Positions 51,543 through 60,076 of a stretch of DNA of 64,000 nucleotides are shown here, one piece after another. Under the pieces are notes generated by a model. The model saw only the letters and a list, made by a program, of their open reading frames with translations, did not search any database and was not told the origin of the DNA. Where the stretch lies: contig NC_006513.1 in assembly GCF_000025965.1 (NCBI RefSeq), positions 1 through 64,000 on the forward strand. The letters run 5' to 3'. Within the stretch, counting starts at the first letter, position 1, and each line of letters starts with the position of its first letter. The DNA comes from Aromatoleum aromaticum EbN1 (lineage in GTDB: Bacteria > Pseudomonadota > Gammaproteobacteria > Burkholderiales > Rhodocyclaceae). The position numbers were made by a program, and so were the translations under genes.

Positions 51543-52824
51543 CAGGGCAATCGCACCTAAAATGCATAACCGATACAGGTAAACCGTTTACGATCATGCG
51601 CTTAGCGAGCCCCTGTTCACAACGTCATATTTTGTGTAGCTTACTGTCTTTTTGGGACGCCCATGAAGACAGGCCAGTTGATGCCCGTGAGCGAAGTGTT
51701 CGTGTCGGTACCCGACCCGCGCAGCAAGCGTCAGGCCCGGCACGATCTGTCCGAGTTGCTGACGGTGGCGGTGTGCGCGGTGCTGTGCGGGGCGAACGAT
51801 TTCGTGGATGTGGCGCTGTGGGGCAAGTCCAACCTGGCCTGGCTGCGCAAGTTCCTGAAGCTCAAGGCGGGCGTGCCCTCGCATGACACGTTCTGCCGGG
51901 TGCTCGCGATGATCGATCCCGCGGCCTTCGAGGCGGCCTTTCTGCGCTGGGTGGGCGTGCTGGTGCCGGCGCTGGCGCCGGACAGCGTGGTGGCCATCGA
52001 TGGCAAGACCAGTCGGCGCAGTGGCGGCAAGGATACGTCGGGGCCGTTGCACATGGTCAGCGCCTTTGCCGCCGGGATGGGTCTGGTGCTGGGGCAGCGC
52101 GCCATCGATCAGAAGAGCAACGAGATCACGGCGATTCCCGAGTTGCTCGCCATGCTGGCGCTCGAAGGCACCATCGTCACGATCGATGCGATGGGCACCC
52201 AGGCAGCGATTGCCCGCACCATCCGTAGTCGTGGCGCAGACTACGTGTTGTGCGTCAAAGACAACCACCCCACGCTGACCGACTCGATTCTGCTCACCCT
52301 GGCCGGCGTGGCGGAAAAGATCGCGCCGGCTTCGCATTTCGAAGAACAAACCAAGGGCCACGGCCGCGTGGAGGTGCGCCGCTGCTGGGCCTATGATGCG
52401 GTCAGCCAGTTGTACAAGTCCGAGCAGTGGGCCGGGCTGCAATCGTTTGCGCTCGTCGAGCGCGAACGCACCGTCGACGGCAAGACCAGCGTCGAGCGCC
52501 ATTACTACATCAGTTCCCTGCCCGCAGATGCCGCCAGAATCGCGCAGGCCGTGCGCAGCCACTGGGCGGTCGAAAATCAGCTTCACTGGTCGCTCGATGT
52601 GCAGTTCAACGATGATCAGTCCCGTGTGCGCCGAGGCTATGCGGCCAACAACTTCGTGGTGCTGCGCCACATCGTACTGAACCTGCTGCGCCACAACACC
52701 ACCCGCAAGGCCAGCATCAAGTCCAAGCGACTGCTCGCCTGCATGGAGGATGACTTTCGCGAAGAGTTACTTGGGTTGGCCATTTGAGCGCCTCGGGTTA
52801 TGACAAGACGGTGCAATTGCCCTG
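51543..52824 (+). mobile_element. ISAs1-family element, copy 3 (inverted, no target duplication)
   Basis: This is the same 1282-bp element as copies 1 and 2 but in opposite orientation. The 10 bp on the left (AAGCGCAGTA) and right (ATCCATGAGC) differ. So the flanks come from different insertion sites, joined by recombination or deletion that removed the trb genes upstream of trbL. Confidence 0.93.
51663..52787 (+). CDS. ISAs1-family transposase (copy 3)
   Basis: This 374-residue transposase is identical to the other two copies and intact. Confidence 0.95.
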   Translation: MKTGQLMPVSEVFVSVPDPRSKRQARHDLSELLTVAVCAVLCGANDFVDVALWGKSNLAWLRKFLKLKAGVPSHDTFCRVLAMIDPAAFEAAFLRWVGVLVPALAPDSVVAIDGKTSRRSGGKDTSGPLHMVSAFAAGMGLVLGQRAIDQKSNEITAIPELLAMLALEGTIVTIDAMGTQAAIARTIRSRGADYVLCVKDNHPTLTDSILLTLAGVAEKIAPASHFEEQTKGHGRVEVRRCWAYDAVSQLYKSEQWAGLQSFALVERERTVDGKTSVERHYYISSLPADAARIAQAVRSHWAVENQLHWSLDVQFNDDQSRVRRGYAANNFVVLRHIVLNLLRHNTTRKASIKSKRLLACMEDDFREELLGLAI

Positions 52825-53144
52825 ATCCATGAGCGAGGCGACGTCTCGATCCGGTACATATCCACACCGCGCGGTGGCGGCGCCGAAGACGCGTGACGCT
52901 TGACCTACGCCCCCAAGCCCCAAAGGCGCTTGCGCGTAAGCCTATGGCGATCAGCGCGTGACGTATCGAGACGACTTCTTGACGCTTGAAGGGGTCGCCT
53001 CAGGAAACCGAAAAAATCGTACGCTGACGGCTTCTCGCAGACCTTCGTTTGCGAGAAGCGTTGCTGAGAAGGCGGCGTTTTGTCGCGACTGTGGGCTGGG
53101 GAGTTCTCGCTTGAAGCTACGCAGAACGGCGAGTTTCGAGATGG

Positions 53145-53426
53145 TCAGGCAGCTTGAAGTACCCGCATTTCGACGTGCAGACCAGCCGCGGCAGCCATGT
53201 TCACCAAGGCATCGAGGCCGAACAGGCTGATCTTCCCGCGCATCAGGTCGGAGACGCGCGGCTGCGTGACACCGAACAGCTTGGCCGCCTGCGACTGGCT
53301 CATTTCGGTGCGGGTGATGTGATCCTTGAGTGCCATCATCAGCTGAGACCGCAGCTTCATGTTTTCGGCCTCGGACGGCGTGTCCTCAATGGCGTCCCAA
53401 ACGCTGGAGTATCGTTGCTCGCTCAT
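53145..53426 (-). CDS. HTH antitoxin (HTH_37/HigA-like)
   Basis: This 93-residue XRE-type protein has its helix-turn-helix in EMSQSQAAKLFGVTQPRVSD and the usual continuation LMRGKISLFGLDALVNMAAA. It neutralises the RelE-like toxin encoded just upstream; ATG overlaps the toxin stop (ATGA). The toxin-first order is typical of this class. It probably also represses the promoter through the palindrome at 53771-53786. Confidence 0.9.
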   Translation of the reverse strand: MSEQRYSSVWDAIEDTPSEAENMKLRSQLMMALKDHITRTEMSQSQAAKLFGVTQPRVSDLMRGKISLFGLDALVNMAAAAGLHVEMRVLQAA

Positions 53427-53761
53427 TGCCCTAGCTCCTTCACCAAGTCGCGGTAACGCTTCGCGGCGAGATCCACGTCGGCCTTGCTGGTCTTCTCCGT
53501 CTTCTTCTGGAAGCAGTGAAGCACATACACGGCGTCGGTGATCTTCGCCACATAGATGATCCGGAACGCGCCACTCACGTCCCGAATCCGAATCTCCCGA
53601 ACGCATTGGCCTACGGTGCTCATCGGCTTCCAGTCGTCGGGCTCGCGGCCCCTCTGCACCTGGTCGATCTGGTGGCCGGCCTCGCGTCGCGCAGCCAGTG
53701 GAAAGGCGCGTAGGTCATCGAGGGAGCTTCCCAGGAACTCGACGGGCTTGGGATTAATCAT
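53423..53761 (-). CDS. RelE/ParE-type toxin (phage Gp49-like)
   Basis: This 112-residue protein has the Gp49-like/HigB fold pattern: PLAARREAGHQIDQVQRGRE, CVREIRIRDVSGAFRIIYVA, then VYVLHCFQKKTEKTSKADVD. It probably cleaves mRNA on the ribosome. It is paired with the HTH antitoxin and is the class of TA repeatedly found as passenger of Tn3-family transposons. The start ATG at 53761 has GGTGA close before it and the operator-promoter just upstream. Confidence 0.9.
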   Translation of the reverse strand: MINPKPVEFLGSSLDDLRAFPLAARREAGHQIDQVQRGREPDDWKPMSTVGQCVREIRIRDVSGAFRIIYVAKITDAVYVLHCFQKKTEKTSKADVDLAAKRYRDLVKELGQ

Positions 53762-53770
53762 GTCACCACT

Positions 53771-53786
53771 ATACAAACTTTTGTAT
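53771..53786 (-). promoter_or_regulatory. Operator palindrome of the toxin-antitoxin operon
   Basis: The inverted repeat ATACAA-N4-TTGTAT (53771-53776 with 53781-53786) lies 9 bp upstream of the toxin start. It probably overlaps the promoter and is the autoregulation site for the antitoxin. Binding is inferred. Confidence 0.6.
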
Positions 53787-53973
53787 GCTCGAACAAGTGG
53801 ACGGGACAGGCAACCGGCTTAGGGTACGATTTTTCCCGTTTGCTGAGACGCCTCCTTGAAGGCTGTCCGGAGCCCTCCCCATCCTGGCGTCACATACCAT
53901 CCTTACACCTGCCCCACCAGGTTCCACCGCGAAGCGCCACTCTTTTTCAAATAAGATTCTTATCTCTTTAGGA

Positions 53974-54079
53974 GCTCATCCATGAGCTGTTTTCCCCGCG
54001 AAAACGGCTCATCCATGAGCTGTTTTCCTGTTATACACAGCTCACGGATGACCTGGCTCATGGGTGAGCTGTGTATAAC
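53974..54079. repeat. Origin-like repeats: two 22-bp direct repeats and paired DnaA-box-like sites
   Basis: GCTCATCCATGAGCTGTTTTCC occurs at 53974-53995 and 54007-54028 (each partly self-palindromic: GCTCAT/ATGAGC). Then GTTATACACAGCTCA (54030-54044) and its perfect inverse (54065-54079) each contain TTATACACA, one base off the DnaA box TTATCCACA. It lies directly downstream of the Rep-like gene. Iterons plus DnaA boxes suggest a replication origin. Confidence 0.55.
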
Positions 54080-54086
54080 GTCGCCC

Positions 54087-54731
54087 CTATTCCCGTCCTT
54101 CGTTCTTGCGAATCCGACTCGCCGACCAACATGCCGTCAGCTTATTGCGGAGTTCCTCCGGTAGTTGATCGAGGTTGGCCATGAACTCTTGCACGTTGAA
54201 GTTCACTGCGTTGTCGTGAAGGTGATTCACATTGACCTGCAATCGCTCGATGTGGACGACTCTGGCGCCGCCGAGGTCGCCGCTCACCAGCACGTTCTTG
54301 AGATCCGCAACGGCCCGCTGCACGGTACTCGGCAGATAGTCCCACGTCGCAACGGCAGCCGGTCGCCCGTCGTCGGCGCGGATTTCGACCTTCTCCCGCA
54401 GCCGGTACTCGTTCCGACGGCCGACCCTGGTCTTCGTGATGTACCCATACTTCTCGAGGACATTGATCTCGCGTTTCACCTGGGCGAGGGAGATGCCTGA
54501 CTTCGTCGCGATGGTTTCGAGCTTCGGGAACGCACAGCCCGTCTGGTAGTTGGTATGAGCCTTGATCACCAGATACACCTTCACCGCCGAGCCAGGGATG
54601 CGCGCCAGGTCGCCGCTGTCGATCATCGCCTTGAAGAGGTGGAACCACTGCGTTTGCGCTTCGAACAGATCGGGCTGCATCGGTAAGCACGGAAGCCCCT
54701 GCGCCGCCACGGGCGCGATGATCTTCATCAT
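54087..54731 (-). CDS. Rep-like winged-helix protein of the island
   Basis: This 214-residue protein has a central winged helix (about 55-110: FPKLETIATKSGISLAQVKREINVLEKYGY) with the conserved front LARIPGSAVKVYLVIKAHTN. It resembles replication-initiator-like HTH proteins of ICEs and plasmids. It overlaps the AlpA-type gene by 4 bp and is followed by origin-like repeats. A role as a replication initiator is inferred; a transcription regulator is the alternative. Confidence 0.65.
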   Translation of the reverse strand: MMKIIAPVAAQGLPCLPMQPDLFEAQTQWFHLFKAMIDSGDLARIPGSAVKVYLVIKAHTNYQTGCAFPKLETIATKSGISLAQVKREINVLEKYGYITKTRVGRRNEYRLREKVEIRADDGRPAAVATWDYLPSTVQRAVADLKNVLVSGDLGGARVVHIERLQVNVNHLHDNAVNFNVQEFMANLDQLPEELRNKLTACWSASRIRKNEGRE

Positions 54732-55021
54732 CTGCCCTCGGCAGCCGGGCGCCGCTGCGCCATCTGTTCAGCTTTCGTGGGCCGCCCCCGACGGCGTTGC
54801 GTAGTGACTTGCACCGACAGCGCGCCCTGCGCAGCAGAGGACGCCACGTGAGCCGCTAGCCAGCTCTCGACGTCCTCGACACGCCACAACAGCCGCTTCG
54901 TACCTGGGAGGCGACAGATGGGTGGAAGAGACCGCGGGTTTCGGGTCGCGTCACTGCGAATGCTGGCAATGGATTTGTGAAGGTATTGGGCCAGTTGATC
55001 GACCGTCAGGAGGGCTCTCAT
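54728..55021 (-). CDS. AlpA/excisionase-type HTH protein
   Basis: This 97-residue protein has an HTH_17-type region (LLTVDQLAQYLHKSIASIRSD ... LLWRVEDVESWL) and a basic tail with RRRGRPTKAEQ, an AT-hook-like motif. It is translationally coupled to the Rep-like gene. Such proteins regulate excision or replication modules of integrated elements. Confidence 0.75.
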   Translation of the reverse strand: MRALLTVDQLAQYLHKSIASIRSDATRNPRSLPPICRLPGTKRLLWRVEDVESWLAAHVASSAAQGALSVQVTTQRRRGRPTKAEQMAQRRPAAEGR

Positions 55022-55176
55022 GGGCGCGCACCTCCCGTTTTGGCAACCCCTCCGCAGGCTGTCCGATTGAGACTGCTGGTATCTCTATTCCGAACACCAG
55101 CCGACGCCGGGCACGGAACCAGGCAGCCGATGTGGACGAAGACGAGCTTGGTCCTCGCGACCGAAATCCGCTTCAT
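55018..55176 (-). CDS. Possible small gene upstream of the AlpA-type gene
   Basis: This 52-residue frame starting MKRISVARTKLVFVHIGCLV overlaps the next gene by ATGA and has GGGG upstream of its start. Overlap and position favour translation, while composition is ordinary. Family unknown. Confidence 0.4.
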   Translation of the reverse strand: MKRISVARTKLVFVHIGCLVPCPASAGVRNRDTSSLNRTACGGVAKTGGARP

Positions 55177-55242
55177 GTCGATAACCCCGTTTCGAGTGGC
55201 TAGGGTCATCGAGCAACTGCGCCACGTGGCTACTCGGTGATT

Positions 55243-55295
55243 GACCGGGGCGACACCGGAGCCCGGCCTTTTGTGTTTGAAGTCACGGCGTCAGA
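55243..55295 (+). repeat. 53-bp direct repeat, left copy
   Basis: This is an imperfect direct repeat of 55368-55420, with a shared core CGACACCG, GGCCCGGCC-like run and GAAGTCACGG-x-GTCAGA. The copies differ at about eight or nine positions. They lie between the Rep/AlpA genes and tRNA-Ala, where attachment or transfer sites of the element would be. Confidence 0.7.
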
Positions 55296-55367
55296 GTACG
55301 CGGCCGGCCAATACGCGCGGCTGCGAGAGGCGTCGATCAGCCACGGAGTGCGCAGCTGATCGGTCTT

Positions 55368-55420
55368 GACCAGGGCGACACCGAGGCCCGGCCTTGTGCT
55401 TTTGAAGTCACGGTGTCAGA
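55368..55420 (+). repeat. 53-bp direct repeat, right copy
   Basis: This is the second copy of the repeat at 55243-55295, 125 bp further on. Possible roles are integrase arm sites, remains of a duplicated regulatory region, or repressor-binding sites upstream of the leftward operon. Confidence 0.7.
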
Positions 55421-55562
55421 ACCGCTAATCGCCCGAAGAACTCGGGCAGGCAAAGTCTAGCAGCAGCGATGAGCAATGTCATGCCCATGTTCGCAACTAC
55501 TGCAGACACAGTTGCCACAAACTTGCCACACACGTACCGCAAAAATCTGCCCTATAAAGCAA

Positions 55563-55598
55563 AACAGCGCATCACACTGCGATGTGTAATGCGCTGTT
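55563..55598 (-). terminator. Terminator hairpin of tRNA-Ala
   Basis: AACAGCGCAT (55563-55572) pairs with ATGCGCTGTT (55589-55598), extended inside by ACAC/GTGT, and is followed on the minus strand by TTTT. It lies 16 bp past the 3-prime end of the tRNA. Confidence 0.7.
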
Positions 55599-55613
55599 CT
55601 AACTACCAAATTC

Positions 55614-55689
55614 TGGTGGACCGAAAGGGGATCGAACCCTCGACCTCTGCATTGCGAACGCAGCGCTCTCCCAGCTGAGCTATCGGCCC
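55614..55689 (-). tRNA. tRNA-Ala (anticodon CGC)
   Basis: Read on the minus strand: acceptor GGGCCGA with TCGGTCC (including the alanine identity pair G3-U70), discriminator A and encoded CCA (55614-55616), anticodon loop TTCGCAA with anticodon CGC, and T arm GTTCGATC. The mobile island lies beyond its 3-prime end, the usual side for integration. Confidence 0.96.
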
Positions 55690-55739
55690 TCAAGAGCGGC
55701 GAATTATAGCGGTGACGTTTTCATTTTGAAAGGGGTTTT

Positions 55740-56795
55740 TCAAGTTTCGTCGGCGTCGCCCGAGCCGGCCGCGGCGCGTCGGAGGCGATCATTGACCGCT
55801 TGCCAGTCGGGGGTGGCGGGTGGAGTTTCGACGACGATGAAATCGGCCCCGCAGGCATCGAGGTCGCGCAGGTTTGCGTAGAGCGCGTGCGCATAGCCGG
55901 CAGCGTCGAGCGGGGCGGCGCGCCAGATCAAGCGTGCATCCTGAGGGTCCTGACAGCCGTACGCCAGAACCGCGACACGGCTTCCTTCGGCGGCGAGCGT
56001 TGCCGCGAGTTCGGCGAGTTGCGACGCGGCCGTCATCTGCAGTGGTGTGCGCGGCGCGTAGTGTGCCGACAGCGAGCCCGATACGCGGGGTTCGCCGTCG
56101 CCGGTGGCGCCGTCCCTGTGGTCTCCGGCGCTGGCCTCGCCGGTCGGTATTGGGCGGGATCGCGGGGGGCAACCGATCACGCGGGCGATGTCTTCAGCGG
56201 AAATCGCGCCGGGGCGCAGGATCTGCGGTGTGTCGCGTGACAGGTCGAGGATCGTGGATTCGATGCCGACCACGCACGGGCCGCCGTCGAGGATCAGGGC
56301 GATCTTGTCGCCGAGTTCCTGCCGCACGTGCTCGGCGGTCGTCGGGCTGATTCGGCCGAAGCGGTTGGCGGATGGCGCAGCGATGCCGGAATCGAAAGTC
56401 TGTAGCAGCGCGAGCGCGACCGGGTGGTCCGGCACGCGCAGGCCGACCGTGTCCTGGCCGCCGGTGAGGGCATCGGGCACGCTGTGCTGGCGCTTCAGGA
56501 TCAGGGTCAACGGCCCGGGCCAGAAGGCGCGGGCGAGCGCGAAAGCGTCGTCCGGAATCTCGCGCGCCCAGCGCGCCAGATGGCCGGCATCGGGCAGGTG
56601 GACGATCAGCGGGTGGTCGGCGGGGCGGCCTTTCGCAGCGAAGATCTTGCCGACCGCGGCAACGTTCAGCGCATCGGCGGCGAGCCCGTAGACCGTCTCG
56701 GTCGGCATGCCGACGAGTTCGCCTGCGTGCAGCAGCCCTGCGGCGCGGCGGATCTCGTTGTCCGGGATCGCCGGAGCGACGTCAGCGCTCGTCAT
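55740..56795 (-). CDS. tsaC: L-threonylcarbamoyladenylate synthase (Sua5 type)
   Basis: This 351-residue protein has a YrdC domain (about 10-200: GMPTETVYGLAADA, KIFAAKGRPADHPLIVH, SANRFGRISPT) and a C-terminal Sua5 domain (SLSAHYAPRTPLQ start). It makes threonylcarbamoyl-AMP for t6A37 of ANN-decoding tRNAs. It overlaps purK by 14 bp, as in many betaproteobacteria. Confidence 0.94.
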   Translation of the reverse strand: MTSADVAPAIPDNEIRRAAGLLHAGELVGMPTETVYGLAADALNVAAVGKIFAAKGRPADHPLIVHLPDAGHLARWAREIPDDAFALARAFWPGPLTLILKRQHSVPDALTGGQDTVGLRVPDHPVALALLQTFDSGIAAPSANRFGRISPTTAEHVRQELGDKIALILDGGPCVVGIESTILDLSRDTPQILRPGAISAEDIARVIGCPPRSRPIPTGEASAGDHRDGATGDGEPRVSGSLSAHYAPRTPLQMTAASQLAELAATLAAEGSRVAVLAYGCQDPQDARLIWRAAPLDAAGYAHALYANLRDLDACGADFIVVETPPATPDWQAVNDRLRRAAAGSGDADET

Positions 56796-57942
56796 CGCGG
56801 ATGCCGATCACTGCCCGCCCGTGCAGCGCCGCGGCGAGCGTTTTTTCGGCGTCGCCGCCGATCACGGTGAAATGCCCCATTTTTCGCCCTGCGCGCGCGT
56901 GATGTTTTGCGTACAGGTGCAGGCGGAGATTCGGCACTGCGTGGAGCACGGACCAGTCGGGCTCACGGTATGTGCCACCCATATGCGCGCCGTCGTACCA
57001 GAGTTCGCCGAGCAGATTCACCATCACCGCAGCGCTGTGCGCGCGCGGCTCGCCGAGCGGCAGTCCGCACAGCGCCCTCACCTGCTGTTCGTACTGGCTC
57101 GTGACACAGGCATCGATCGTGTGATGGCCGCTGTTGTGCGGGCGGGGCGCCATTTCGTTCACGTAAAGTGCGCCGCCGCAGACGAAGAACTCGACACCGA
57201 GCGTGCCGACATAGTCGAGCTTTTCGGCGATTTGCCCGGCGACCTCGCGCGCCCGCGCGATGAGTGCCGAAGCGACCCCGGCGGGCGCGATGGTGATGTC
57301 GAGAATGCCGTGGCGGTGGCGGTTTTCGGAGGGGTCGAAACAGCTCACGTTGCCCGCCTCGTCGCGCGCGAGGACGACCGACAATTCGCAATCGAGACTC
57401 AGCATCTTCTCGAGCATGCACGCTTCACCGCCGAACTGGTGGAACGCGTGCAAGGCTTCGTCAGGGTTCGCGACACGCGCCTGCCCCTTGCCGTCATAGC
57501 CGAAGCGCGCCACCTTGAGGACTGCGGGGAACAGCTCGGGCGCGGCATTGCGGACTTCGGCCTCGCTGCGTACGACCGCGAACGGGCCGTGCGGCAGGCC
57601 GTTGTCGGCGAGAAAAGTCTTTTCTGCGATGCGGTTCTGGCACACCGCCACGGCGCTCGCCGAAGGGTGCACCGAAAGGAATTTGGCGAGGTAATCGAGC
57701 GTCGCGGCCGGGACGTTTTCGAACTCGGTCGTCACCCCGGCACAGGCCCCGGCGAGCTCGTCGAGTGCGGCGTAGTCATCGTAGGCGGCGACGAGGTGGC
57801 GGTCGGCGATCAGGCCGGCCGGGCTATGCGAGTCGGGATCGAGCACCCACACGCGGTAACCCATTTCGTGGGCGGCAGAAACGAAGAAGCGGCCGAGTTG
57901 GCCGCCACCGAGCATGCCGAGGGTTGCGGGAGGGAGGATCAT
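56782..57942 (-). CDS. purK: 5-(Carboxyamino)imidazole ribonucleotide synthase
   Basis: This 386-residue ATP-grasp enzyme has the front GMLGGGQLGRFF, FGYDGKGQARV (glycine-rich loop), EKMLSLDCELSVV and NEMAPRPHNSGHHT. It carboxylates AIR with bicarbonate and ATP in purine synthesis; PurE then rearranges the product. purE lies 82 bp upstream on the same strand. Confidence 0.97.
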   Translation of the reverse strand: MILPPATLGMLGGGQLGRFFVSAAHEMGYRVWVLDPDSHSPAGLIADRHLVAAYDDYAALDELAGACAGVTTEFENVPAATLDYLAKFLSVHPSASAVAVCQNRIAEKTFLADNGLPHGPFAVVRSEAEVRNAAPELFPAVLKVARFGYDGKGQARVANPDEALHAFHQFGGEACMLEKMLSLDCELSVVLARDEAGNVSCFDPSENRHRHGILDITIAPAGVASALIARAREVAGQIAEKLDYVGTLGVEFFVCGGALYVNEMAPRPHNSGHHTIDACVTSQYEQQVRALCGLPLGEPRAHSAAVMVNLLGELWYDGAHMGGTYREPDWSVLHAVPNLRLHLYAKHHARAGRKMGHFTVIGGDAEKTLAAALHGRAVIGIRDDER

Positions 57943-58024
57943 CGCGCCCTCCGCCAGGGCGGCTCCGGAAGGACGTTCGCCTTCAGGGGCAGCGTAGCGG
58001 CTATCGCCGCAAGCGTGAGGGCTG

Positions 58025-58519
58025 TCATATCGGGTCCAGGGTCATATCGAGCACCGCCTGCGTCTGGCGGGCGCGGAACGCGGCGAGTTTTTCGGCGAGC
58101 GCGGTATCCTCGTTGGCGAGCAGCGCGATGGCGAAAAGCGCCGCATTTGCCGCACCGGCTTCACCGATCGCGAAAGTCGCGACCGGGATGCCTTTCGGCA
58201 TCTGCACGATCGACAGCAGCGAATCCTGCCCCGACAGCGCCTTCGACTGCACCGGCACGCCGAGCACGGGCAGCGTCGTCTTCGCCGCGACCATGCCGGG
58301 TAGATGGGCCGCGCCGCCTGCGCCGGCGATGATCGCCTTGAGGCCGCGTTCGCGCGCGCTGTCAGCATAGACGAACATCAGGTCGGGCGTGCGGTGGGCG
58401 GACACCACGCGGGCCTCGTACGGCACGTCGAATTCGGCGAGCATCTTCGCCGCCGCCTGCATCGTCGGCCAGTCGGAATTCGAGCCCATGATGATCCCGA
58501 CGAGGGGCTTGTCGCTCAT
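58025..58519 (-). CDS. purE: N5-carboxyaminoimidazole ribonucleotide mutase
   Basis: This 164-residue class I PurE has [36 protein letters not shown], and [20 protein letters not shown]. It converts N5-CAIR to CAIR. It is followed by purK. Confidence 0.98.
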   Translation of the reverse strand: MSDKPLVGIIMGSNSDWPTMQAAAKMLAEFDVPYEARVVSAHRTPDLMFVYADSARERGLKAIIAGAGGAAHLPGMVAAKTTLPVLGVPVQSKALSGQDSLLSIVQMPKGIPVATFAIGEAGAANAALFAIALLANEDTALAEKLAAFRARQTQAVLDMTLDPI

Positions 58520-58523
58520 CGTC

Positions 58524-59396
58524 TCAACCTTTGCTGCGCGCGACGCGCTCGGCCGACTCGACGGTGTTCGCGAGCAGCATCGTGATCGTCATCGGGCCGA
58601 CGCCGCCCGGTACCGGCGTGATCAGCGACGCCACCTCCTTCGCCGATTCGAAGTCGACGTCGCCGCACAGCTTGCCGGCATCCGGCCCTTCGGTCAGGCG
58701 GTTGATGCCGACGTCGATGACGACCGCCCCCGGCTTGATCATGTCGCCGGTGACGAAGCGCGGCTTGCCGATCGCGGCGACGAGGATGTCGGCGCGGCGG
58801 GTGTGGAACGCAAGGTCGCGCGTCTTCGAGTGGGTGACGGTGACGGTCGCCCCGGCGTTGGTCAGCAGCATCGCCATCGGCTTGCCGACGATGTTCGAGC
58901 GGCCGATGACGACCGCTTCGGCGCCCTGCACCGGCACGCCCCCGGCTTCGAGCATCTTCATGACGCCGTGCGGCGTGCACGGCAGAAACGCCTCCTGGCC
59001 CTGGGACAGGCGGCCGACGTTCTCGGCGTGGAAGCCGTCGACGTCCTTCTCGACGCGGATCGCCTCGAGCACTTCGGCTTCATTGAACTGCTTCGGCAAC
59101 GGCAGCTGCACGAGGACGCCATGCACCGCGGAATCGGCATTCAGCTCGGCGATTTTCGCCATGACTTCGGCGGCATCGACATCGGCGGCAAAATCGAAAC
59201 GCAGCGAACGGATGCCCGCTTTCTCGCACGCGGCAACCTTGTTGCGCACGTACACAGCCGACGCGGGGTTCACGCCGACCAGGATCACCGCGAGACACGG
59301 CTGCACACCCCCGTCGGCAAGGGCAGCGGCGCGCTCGGCGAGTTCGCCGCGGACGCGCGCGGAAAGGGCGTTGCCGTCAAGAATGCGAGCGGTCAT
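58524..59396 (-). CDS. folD: Methylenetetrahydrofolate dehydrogenase/cyclohydrolase
   Basis: This 290-residue protein has [18 protein letters not shown] (with the catalytic Lys region), [20 protein letters not shown], and [11 protein letters not shown] with the C-terminal PGGVGPMT. It interconverts methylene-, methenyl- and formyl-tetrahydrofolate and so supplies purine synthesis. It lies 4 bp from purE. The ATG at 59396 gives the usual start MTARILDG; upstream in-frame sequence is intergenic. Confidence 0.97.
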   Translation of the reverse strand: MTARILDGNALSARVRGELAERAAALADGGVQPCLAVILVGVNPASAVYVRNKVAACEKAGIRSLRFDFAADVDAAEVMAKIAELNADSAVHGVLVQLPLPKQFNEAEVLEAIRVEKDVDGFHAENVGRLSQGQEAFLPCTPHGVMKMLEAGGVPVQGAEAVVIGRSNIVGKPMAMLLTNAGATVTVTHSKTRDLAFHTRRADILVAAIGKPRFVTGDMIKPGAVVIDVGINRLTEGPDAGKLCGDVDFESAKEVASLITPVPGGVGPMTITMLLANTVESAERVARSKG

Positions 59397-59458
59397 CGTC
59401 GTTATCCCAAAAACCGGCGATTTTATCGCACGATCAGGGGCTTGTGCGCGTGCGACGC

Positions 59459-60076
59459 TCACGCGGCGAGCGTTTCTCCCGCGACCGCGCGCCGGCCGGC
59501 TTCGAACGCTTCGCGATTGGCGTCGACGAGCGTCGGTTTGCGGCTGCCGAAGCGTGCCAGCACCGCTTCGCGCAGCACTTCCGCCGGGAACGGCAGCCAG
59601 TCCGAACTCGCGCCGAGCATTACGGTATTGCCGAGCCGGATGTTGCCGAGCTGCACCGCGAGCGCCGTCGCGTCGAAGTCGTGCACCCGCAGGCCGAGCG
59701 CGCGCATCTGCGCGACGGGTTCCTCGGGATAGGCGAACAGCCCGATATTGACGACCGGCGGGACGATGCGCCCGCTGTTGACGAGCGCGACCCCGCCGGA
59801 GCGCAGCATGTGACCCCAGCGCAGCGCTTCAGCCGACTCGAAGCCGACCAGCAGGTCGGCTTCGCCGGGAAGAATCTGCGGCGACAGCACCTCGGAGCCG
59901 AAGCGCAGGTGCGACGTGACGACGCCGCCGCGCTGGCTCATGCCGGCGACTTCGGTTTTCTTGACGTCGAAGCCGAGCGAGATTGCCGCTTCGGCGAGGA
60001 TTTCGGTGGCAGTCATGACGCCCTGCCCGCCAACGCCGCACACGAGAATGTTGGTCACTTTCGACATGTCGCTCAT
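59459..60076 (-). CDS. iorB: Indolepyruvate ferredoxin oxidoreductase, beta subunit
   Basis: This 205-residue gamma-type domain protein has [37 protein letters not shown] and [16 protein letters not shown]. With IorA it oxidises aryl pyruvates to aryl acetyl-CoA, reducing ferredoxin. ATG overlaps the iorA stop (ATGA), so the subunits are made together. Confidence 0.94.
   Translation of the reverse strand: MSDMSKVTNILVCGVGGQGVMTATEILAEAAISLGFDVKKTEVAGMSQRGGVVTSHLRFGSEVLSPQILPGEADLLVGFESAEALRWGHMLRSGGVALVNSGRIVPPVVNIGLFAYPEEPVAQMRALGLRVHDFDATALAVQLGNIRLGNTVMLGASSDWLPFPAEVLREAVLARFGSRKPTLVDANREAFEAGRRAVAGETLAA

Larger units (their letters stand above)
52991..53855 (-). mobile_element. Miniature Tn3-family element carrying only a toxin-antitoxin pair
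   Basis: The left end starts GGGGTCGCCTCAGGAAACC and runs into AAAAAATCGTACGCT. The inverted right end (53818-53855) starts GGAGGCGTCTCAGCAAACG and runs into AAAAATCGTACCCT; 29 of 38 positions agree, a typical Tn3-family terminal repeat. Both ends are flanked by the same 5 bp TTGAA (52986-52990 and 53856-53860), the duplication size of Tn3 elements. Between them there is no transposase or resolvase, only the operon at 53145-53761. It must move with a transposase supplied in trans. Confidence 0.88.

Noticed and set aside
42751-52824. Inversion between ISAs1-type copies 1/2 and 3
   Set aside because: Copies 1 and 2 each keep matching 10-bp repeats on both sides; an inversion through either would have swapped one flank with copy 3.
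54030-54079. IS4/IS50-type ends at the TTATACACA inverted pair
   Set aside because: TTATACACA also occurs in the IS4-type ends at 40.96 and 42.43 kb, but only 20 bp separate the two inverted 15-mers here and no transposase lies between; an origin or stem-loop is more likely.
55469-55678. Plus-strand frame across tRNA-Ala
   Set aside because: It reads through the tRNA gene and its terminator hairpin; no ribosome-binding site.
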